NCBI GenBank assembly: GCA_947491755.1
Contig: CANLKV010000001.1
Coordinates: 963,446 to 1,027,445 of the forward strand
Reading direction: 5' to 3'
Length of the DNA: 64,000 nucleotides
DNA from: an uncultured Nonlabens sp.
Lineage (GTDB): Bacteria > Bacteroidota > Bacteroidia > Flavobacteriales > Flavobacteriaceae
Shown here: positions 57,885-64,000 of the stretch, piece after piece
Layout: each line of letters opens with the position of its first letter
Position numbering within the stretch: position 1 is the first letter of the stretch
The notes under the pieces: model-generated
The model's input: the letters and a program-made list of their open reading frames with translations, nothing else
What the model was told of the DNA's origin: nothing
Databases searched by the model: none
Position numbers and translations under genes: made by a program

Positions 57885-60800
57885 ATGGGAAAAATTACTT
57901 TTAGTTCCGTATCAATAATGGCCATCCTAAATAATGTATGTAAGGTACATCGCATTAAATCTGGATGGTGCTTTGTTTTTGTTGTTTTGATGACTCTCGA
58001 GGCTATAGCTCAATGTCCTCCGATAATTCCAGCTGGTAATTCTACAACATTTTTGACAAATGCTGATGTGATATGGGATATTGACGGGACAGGTCAACAG
58101 AGTGCTAATGCCGATTTGAGAAATATCAGGATTTTAGGGAAAAATTTTCCTTTTACTCAAATCATCACACCAGATAATGCATCAAATACTTTTAATCCAT
58201 CTGCTAATCGTCAGATAGTTGAAAATGGTAACATTACTGCGGATATTAACACACCCACCACGGGTCAGGCAGACTTTAACGCAGGTTTATTGCCTGCTGT
58301 ATCAGATACCAACTTAAATCACTTTATAATAGTTGATAATCCAACAGATAATACAGAGCATATTGATTTTTTCTACAACACAGCTATCGTTTCTGCAGAA
58401 GATCGCTATGTAGTTGCTACCGAAAGAGGTGGGAACAATACAATAAGTGTACAAGCAATTGATGCGTCTGGGAACCCAGTGGGCAATCAGGTGTTCATTC
58501 TAGGTAATTCTACTGATTATCTTGATAATCTCGGCATTCTTGCAAATAATTTTCAAGAAATAGAGGCTGCAGTTTTTCCACTAACGGCATTAGTGCCATC
58601 AGGAACACCCATTGAAGGTATACGGTATAACTCACAACCTAATGCGGGTACTAATGATGGTGGTGATGGTAAGGTTTTTATTTTACTAGATCCATTTACT
58701 TTAAGTACACCTGGATTGCGAGAGGTTAATGTCACGCAACCATCATGCCCTTCAAACTTAGGGAGTATAGAAATAATAGCATCTTCAAACACTAGTGAAA
58801 CAATTGAATACTCAGTGAATGGGGCGGCTGGACCGTTTCAACTAAACAATATATTCAATGACTTACCGCCTGCTCGGTATACCCCTTTCGTAAGACTGCA
58901 AGGGACGCCTAGTTGTAATGACACGATAGCACCGGTGACTCTTAGTGAAGATACTTCCTGTCCAATTGATACTGATGGTGATGGGATAGAAGATCGTATT
59001 GATCTGGACGATGACAATGACGGTATACTTGACCTGGTTGAAGAATTCGGTTTTGATGCTGCTAATTGCAATCAACCTGGAGTTTCTTTAATAGGGAATA
59101 ATTCAAATTTAATTTCTGGAACAGCTGGACAGATAGGTGCTGTTTATCGCTTTTCCAACGCTATTCCAACTGAAAATCAGGATATACTTGTAGAAATTGT
59201 TGACAAATCTGCAGATGCTACGCTATTGGACATTGACGTCGCAAACTCAAACCCGCTCAGGAACGTGGCCTTACGACCTCGTATACGCGATGAGAACTTT
59301 ACAGACGGCATACCCGCATTTGTAAGGTTTCAGCTTTCGATAGTAAATGCAGGACAATTAACTCCATTGACAATAGACCGTTTTGGAGGTCTAGCCGGCG
59401 ATATAGATGGTGAGTTGCCTGGTAATGAAATTGTGGTTATTCATGAACCCGATTACCTGATAGTTGACGAAGCGACCTTATTAGTTCAAAATCGAATAGG
59501 AACTAACGATTATGAATACCCTAGCCCTGTCGGAGCAAACTCTGTAACAGAGCAAAGAAAGGCTGTTTTCTTCTCTTTTAATTCTGCAAGAACCACCTTT
59601 GACGTATCAGTTGGTGTAAACGGTACTTCTAATTCGGGTTCGACTTCAGATAATGAAAGGTTGGGATTATTGACCTTTGGAGAGTGTAGTTTTGATCTTT
59701 TCGATACACCTAATTTAGACGTAATAAATGGAAGAGATCCAGATGGTGATACCATTCCTAATTCATTAGATATTGATGCTGATGACGATGGTATAATTGA
59801 TTTAGTAGAAAATGGAACGACTTCTTTGGATATGGATGGTGATGGTCGTATTGATGGTCCTGTAGGGTCAAATGGTGTGGCTGATAGCATAGAAGTTGGC
59901 GGTGCTGATTCTGGTCAAGTAGCCCCTCCCGCAAATGCTGACAATGATTTGGTACCTAATTTTCTAGATTTAGATGCAGACGGTGATGGTATTGCTGACA
60001 ATGTTGAGGCGCAAACTACATCTGGTTATGTAAATCCAACCGGATCCGATAGCGATGGCAATGGTTTAAGGGATATTTACGAATCAGCTCCTGGCGCAGG
60101 ACAAGGACTAACACCAGAAAATACAGATACATTAGACAATGCAGATTATTTAGATTTAGATTCCGACAACGATGGTGTGCCAGACAATACAGAGGCTAGC
60201 GACGGTAATCGAGATGGTCTACCAGATGTTACCGCAACCACTATTGATTTTGATGGAGATGGACTAGACGATGCGTATGATTCTGACCCTACCAATTTTG
60301 GAGATTTCAATGGAGGATTAGTTATTACTTCACCGTCTTCAGATCTTGTAGATACAGATAGTGATGCAACTACAGCTGTTGGAGCGGGTAATGACGATGT
60401 GGACTACAGAGATATTGACGACGATAATGATGGTGTGTTATCACGTTTTGAGGATATTAATGGTGATGGAGACTTGACAAACGATGATTCCGACGGTGAT
60501 GGTGTTCCTAATTACTTAGATATGGATGACGATGGTGATGGAGTAGATACCGTATTTGAAAACCCCAATCCAGATGCCGATGGTGACCCATCCACAGGAC
60601 CCACTCAAGACAGCGATAGTGATGGTACTCCGGATTATTTAGACACTGATGATGATGGTGACGGAGTCGATACGATCTTTGAAAACCCAAATCCAGATGC
60701 CGATGGTGATCCATCCACAGGATCCACGCAAGACAGTGATAGTGATGGTACGCCAGATTATTTAGACACTGATGATGATGGTGACGGAGTCGATACCGTA

Positions 60801-63800
60801 TTTGAAAACTCCAATCCAGATGCTGATGGCAACCCATCCACAGGAGCAACACAAGATAGCGATAGCGATGGTACGCCAGATTATTTAGATACTGATGATG
60901 ACGGTGACGGAGTAGATACTGTATTTGAAAACTCCAATCCAGATGCTGATGGTGATCCATCTACAGGATCCACTCAAGACAGTGATAGCGATGGCACTCC
61001 AGATTATTTGGATACCGATGATGATGGTGACGGAGTCGATACTCTATTTGAAAATCCAAATCCAGATGCTGATGGTGACCCATCCACAGGATCAACGCAA
61101 GATAGCGATAGCGATGGTACTCCAGATTATTTAGATACTGATGATGATGGTGATGGAGTAGATACTCTGTTTGAAAACCCCAATCCAGATGCTGATGGTG
61201 ATCCATCCACAGGATCCACTCAAGATAGCGATAGTGATGGTACTCCGGATTATTTAGACACTGATGATGACGGTGACGGAGTAGATACCGTATTTGAAAA
61301 CCCAAATCCAGATGCTGATGGTGATCCATCCACAGGATCCACTCAAGACAGTGATAGCAATGGTACTCCAGATTATTTGGACACTGATGATGATGGTGAC
61401 GGAGTCGATACTCTATTTGAAAACCCCAATCCAGACGCTGATGGTGATCCATCCACAGGATCCACTCAAGACAGCGATAGCGATGGTACGCCAGATTATT
61501 TGGACACTGATGATGATGGTGACGGAGTCGATACTGTATTTGAAAACCCCAATCCAGACGCTGATGGAGATCCATCCACAGGATCCACTCAAGATAGCGA
61601 TAGTGATGGTACTCCGGATTATTTAGACACTGATGATGACGGTGACGGAGTAGATACCGTATTTGAAAACCCAAATCCAGATGCTGATGGTGATCCATCT
61701 ACAGGATCCACTCAAGACAGTGATAGCGATGGTACCCCAGATTATTTAGATACTGATGATGATGGTGACGGAGTAGATACTGTATTTGAAAACCCCAATC
61801 CAGATGCCGATGGTGATCCATCTACAGGACCCACTCAAGACAGTGATAGCAATGGTACTCCAGATTATTTGGATACAGATGATGATGGTGATGGTATTCC
61901 TACACGTGATGAAAATTCAAATCCTAATCGCGATGGTAACCCATCAGATGCGAGAGATGAGGATGTTGATGGTACTCCTGATTATTTGGATACGGATGAC
62001 TTGGATAATGATGGAGTGGTGGACACAATAGACATTGATGATGATAATGATGGGATTACAGACGTAGTCGAAGATGATAATTTAGATGGCGATAATAATC
62101 CGTATACAAATCCAACAAACACTGATGCAGATGGCATTCCTGATTTTCAAGATCAAGATGCTGACGGCGACGGGATACCAGACAATGTCGAGGGACAAAC
62201 GTCTGCCGGTTATCTAATACCTAGTGATAATGATATTGACAACAATGGATTGGACGATGCTTACGAAAGTGTTCCTGGAATAGGTGAGGGGATCACTCCA
62301 GTAGATACAAACTTTAATGGATTCCCGGATTATATAGATCTAGACTCGGATGGTGATGGCGTTTTAGATTCTACTGAGGCATTTGATTTTGATTCAGATG
62401 GGCTTCCAGAAGTCTTCCCGTCTAGGGGTGATTTTGATAGAGATGGAATAGACGATTCTTTTGATAGTACGAGCACAGGTTATGAAGATCCGAATGGAGC
62501 GCAAGTTCTTGCAAGCCTATTGTTTGATTTAGTAAACACAGATAGAGCGGACGATCTTGATTATCGCGATTTAGATGATGATAATGACGGTATTTTATCT
62601 AGTAATGAATTAAATGATCCAAACAATGATGGTAGCGCGAGTGATGCTAATGATGCAGATGGAGATAGAATTCCTGATTATCTAGATCGCGATGTAAGTG
62701 ACAACGATAGGGATGGCATACCTAATAATATAGATATTGATGATGATAATGATGGAGTTTTGGATATTGTCGAAGGAGCAGGAGATATCGATAATGACGG
62801 TATTATCAATCAGTATGATTTGGACTCAGATAACGATGGCATTCCTGATAATATAGAAGCCCAACTTACCGTCGGATACATTGTACCTTCAGGAATTGAT
62901 TCTGACGATAACGGTCTAGACGATAGCTACGAAAGTGCACCAGGTAGTGGTGAAGGTTTGACTCCAGTAAACACCGAAAATGCCGATCTGCCTGATTATT
63001 TTGATTTGGATAGTGATAATGATGGTGCTCCAGATGGTGCTGAAGCTTATAGTTCTGTTACATCTTTAGGCGATTTAAATAATAATGGTATTGATGACGC
63101 CTTTGAGGTCATAATTGTGGATGATCCCTATGCTGACCCTAATGGAATATTGAATAACGGTGCATTAGATACCGAGAATGATGACTTTCCTGCAACCATT
63201 GAAGTTGATTTTAGAGAGGCGTTAGGTACATTAACCGGCTTTGTTTTTGATGATGTAGATGGAGATGGCGTTTATGATGCTTCAGTAGATGGGTTACTAC
63301 CTGCAGGTACAGAGGTAGTGCTGACAGACAGCAATGGAGTAACAACCATCGCAGTAGTGGACGATGAAGGAAACTGGAGCGCTACAGTTCCAGTAGGAGA
63401 ATACACGGTAGATGTGGATGAGACGACCTTGCCAAACGCAGGAGTAGGTTACAGCTTAACAACAACGGGCTCAGATCCAGAGACGTTAACCGTAGGAGTA
63501 GGAACAACAACAGCAACGACAGCCGATGGTTATCAAGCGAGCGGTACATTAACCGGTTTTGTCTTTGATGATGTAGATGGAGATGGCGTTTATGATGCTT
63601 CAGTAGATGGGTTACTACCTGCAGGTACAGAGGTAGTGCTGACAGACAGCAATGGAGTAACAACCATCGCAGTAGTGGACGATGAAGGAAACTGGAGCGC
63701 TACAGTTCCAGTAGGAGAATACACGGTAGATGTGGATGAGACGACCTTGCCAAACGCAGGAGTAGGTTACAGCTTAACAACAACGGGCTCAGATCCAGAG

Positions 63801-64000
63801 ATCCTAACCGTAGGAGTAGGAACAACAACAGAAACGACAGCCGATGGTTATCAAGCGAGCGGTACATTGACCGGCTTTGTCTTTGATGATGTAGATGGAG
63901 ATGGCGTTTATGATGCTTCAGTAGATGGGTTACTACCTGCAGGTACAGAGGTAGTGCTGACAGACAGCAATGGAGTAACAACCATCGCAGTAGTGGACGA
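57885..64000 (+). CDS. Giant secreted Asp-rich (thrombospondin type 3-like) repeat protein, 3' end missing
   Basis: An open frame of at least 2038 codons that leaves the window. A long N-terminal signal peptide ends EAIAQ (about residue 44). An unrecognised N-terminal domain (to about 350) is followed by calcium-binding-type DxDxDGxxD repeats. These include an 11-unit tandem array of 41 residues (60543-61895). A divergent module of about 75 residues occurs three times (near 59971, 62155 and 62815). Three 106-residue CnaB/SdrD-B-like domains start at 63225, 63543 and 63861, each with FDDVDGDGVYDASVDGL. This is the layout of large surface adhesins, probably T9SS cargo with a C-terminal signal or gliding-type CTD beyond the window. 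Function is inferred. Confidence 0.88.
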   Translation, partial: MGKITFSSVSIMAILNNVCKVHRIKSGWCFVFVVLMTLEAIAQCPPIIPAGNSTTFLTNADVIWDIDGTGQQSANADLRNIRILGKNFPFTQIITPDNASNTFNPSANRQIVENGNITADINTPTTGQADFNAGLLPAVSDTNLNHFIIVDNPTDNTEHIDFFYNTAIVSAEDRYVVATERGGNNTISVQAIDASGNPVGNQVFILGNSTDYLDNLGILANNFQEIEAAVFPLTALVPSGTPIEGIRYNSQPNAGTNDGGDGKVFILLDPFTLSTPGLREVNVTQPSCPSNLGSIEIIASSNTSETIEYSVNGAAGPFQLNNIFNDLPPARYTPFVRLQGTPSCNDTIAPVTLSEDTSCPIDTDGDGIEDRIDLDDDNDGILDLVEEFGFDAANCNQPGVSLIGNNSNLISGTAGQIGAVYRFSNAIPTENQDILVEIVDKSADATLLDIDVANSNPLRNVALRPRIRDENFTDGIPAFVRFQLSIVNAGQLTPLTIDRFGGLAGDIDGELPGNEIVVIHEPDYLIVDEATLLVQNRIGTNDYEYPSPVGANSVTEQRKAVFFSFNSARTTFDVSVGVNGTSNSGSTSDNERLGLLTFGECSFDLFDTPNLDVINGRDPDGDTIPNSLDIDADDDGIIDLVENGTTSLDMDGDGRIDGPVGSNGVADSIEVGGADSGQVAPPANADNDLVPNFLDLDADGDGIADNVEAQTTSGYVNPTGSDSDGNGLRDIYESAPGAGQGLTPENTDTLDNADYLDLDSDNDGVPDNTEASDGNRDGLPDVTATTIDFDGDGLDDAYDSDPTNFGDFNGGLVITSPSSDLVDTDSDATTAVGAGNDDVDYRDIDDDNDGVLSRFEDINGDGDLTNDDSDGDGVPNYLDMDDDGDGVDTVFENPNPDADGDPSTGPTQDSDSDGTPDYLDTDDDGDGVDTIFENPNPDADGDPSTGSTQDSDSDGTPDYLDTDDDGDGVDTVFENSNPDADGNPSTGATQDSDSDGTPDYLDTDDDGDGVDTVFENSNPDADGDPSTGSTQDSDSDGTPDYLDTDDDGDGVDTLFENPNPDADGDPSTGSTQDSDSDGTPDYLDTDDDGDGVDTLFENPNPDADGDPSTGSTQDSDSDGTPDYLDTDDDGDGVDTVFENPNPDADGDPSTGSTQDSDSNGTPDYLDTDDDGDGVDTLFENPNPDADGDPSTGSTQDSDSDGTPDYLDTDDDGDGVDTVFENPNPDADGDPSTGSTQDSDSDGTPDYLDTDDDGDGVDTVFENPNPDADGDPSTGSTQDSDSDGTPDYLDTDDDGDGVDTVFENPNPDADGDPSTGPTQDSDSNGTPDYLDTDDDGDGIPTRDENSNPNRDGNPSDARDEDVDGTPDYLDTDDLDNDGVVDTIDIDDDNDGITDVVEDDNLDGDNNPYTNPTNTDADGIPDFQDQDADGDGIPDNVEGQTSAGYLIPSDNDIDNNGLDDAYESVPGIGEGITPVDTNFNGFPDYIDLDSDGDGVLDSTEAFDFDSDGLPEVFPSRGDFDRDGIDDSFDSTSTGYEDPNGAQVLASLLFDLVNTDRADDLDYRDLDDDNDGILSSNELNDPNNDGSASDANDADGDRIPDYLDRDVSDNDRDGIPNNIDIDDDNDGVLDIVEGAGDIDNDGIINQYDLDSDNDGIPDNIEAQLTVGYIVPSGIDSDDNGLDDSYESAPGSGEGLTPVNTENADLPDYFDLDSDNDGAPDGAEAYSSVTSLGDLNNNGIDDAFEVIIVDDPYADPNGILNNGALDTENDDFPATIEVDFREALGTLTGFVFDDVDGDGVYDASVDGLLPAGTEVVLTDSNGVTTIAVVDDEGNWSATVPVGEYTVDVDETTLPNAGVGYSLTTTGSDPETLTVGVGTTTATTADGYQASGTLTGFVFDDVDGDGVYDASVDGLLPAGTEVVLTDSNGVTTIAVVDDEGNWSATVPVGEYTVDVDETTLPNAGVGYSLTTTGSDPEILTVGVGTTTETTADGYQASGTLTGFVFDDVDGDGVYDASVDGLLPAGTEVVLTDSNGVTTIAVVD
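60543..61895 (+). repeat. Tandem array, 11 units of 123 bp (41 residues)
   Basis: Unit starts are at 60543, 60666, 60789, 60912, 61035, 61158, 61281, 61404, 61527, 61650 and 61773, a constant 123-bp period. Each unit encodes DGVDTVFENPNPDADGDPST then GSTQDSDSDGTPDYLDTDDD plus Gly. Differences are mostly synonymous or single-residue. Confidence 0.95.
63225..64000 (+). repeat. Near-identical 318-bp repeats (CnaB/SdrD-B-like domains)
   Basis: Copies begin at 63225, 63543 and 63861; the third is cut by the window end. They differ at only a few bases, so they were duplicated or homogenised recently. Each encodes a 106-residue beta-sandwich-like domain (GTLTGFVFDDVDGDGVYDA to TADGYQAS). Confidence 0.95.

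Noticed and set aside
60508..61698. Long His/Leu/Tyr-rich open frames on the minus strand (60508-60960, 60961-61698) and Leu-rich ones at 63382-63981
   Set aside because: They are antisense shadows of the tandem repeats. Periodic DNA without stops in one unit gives long frames on any strand. The plus frame has a signal peptide and known motifs.
60543..61895. CRISPR array
   Set aside because: The 123-bp units are adjacent, coding and similar over the whole length, with no unique spacers, and no cas genes are present.

Overview
The window comes from a member of the Bacteroidota, almost certainly a marine Flavobacteriaceae close to Nonlabens or Dokdonia (inference). The support is gliding and type IX secretion genes (gldJ, porU, porV), the TAnnTTTG promoter style, genes mostly without Shine-Dalgarno sequences, a mevalonate-pathway HMG-CoA reductase, and a DUF3467 gene fused by stop/start overlap to rpoC. 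It is almost entirely chromosomal housekeeping sequence. I see no insertion sequence, prophage, CRISPR array or rRNA.

Layout. 1-665: 5' part of a dipeptidyl peptidase IV (minus). 815-3060: HMG-CoA reductase and GHMP kinase operon. 3243-10974: minus-strand envelope cluster reading coaX, outer-membrane protein, TPR protein, lptC, small membrane protein, CNNM/hemolysin-type protein, PpiD-like foldase, most with overlapping ends. 10988-12525: tRNA-Val, tRNA-Phe and murF. 12616-19517: gldJ divergent from porU-porV (T9SS). 19599-23899: cdd, pdhA, pdhC and an M28 peptidase. 24338-30046: an exported KatG, an SDR, purK, and a divergent hpt-adk fusion. 30090-43541: obgE, a DUF1569 protein, a NamZ-like lipoprotein whose 5' end overlaps that of a divergent ABC permease, a cysteine synthase family enzyme, a DUF2851 protein, a PspC protein, a K+ channel, an unusual AGCS transporter, a ComEA-like protein, an acyl-CoA dehydrogenase, rpsU and a XerC/D recombinase. 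43690-57321: four tRNAs, tuf, tRNA-Trp, secE, nusG, rplK-rplA-rplJ-rplL, rpoB, rpoC and the DUF3467 gene. 57885-64000: the first 2038 codons of a giant secreted Asp-rich repeat protein that runs off the window.

The most unusual signal is a 16-bp perfect palindrome, CGCTTTCGCGAAAGCG. Its 14-bp core occurs 12 times exactly in 64 kb, with two one-mismatch copies and one half-decayed copy. Copies lie between genes and also inside coding regions, where they are read in all three frames (AFAKA, LSRKR, RFRES). A second point is that rpsU carries a near-perfect Shine-Dalgarno sequence in a genome that otherwise seems not to use them, which fits the proposed bS21/anti-SD autoregulation of Flavobacteriia. 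Others are an AGCS transporter with SprB-like and lipoyl-like N-terminal domains, a terminator hairpin inside the start of the ComEA-like gene, and a cdd gene whose conserved N-terminus has no standard start codon.
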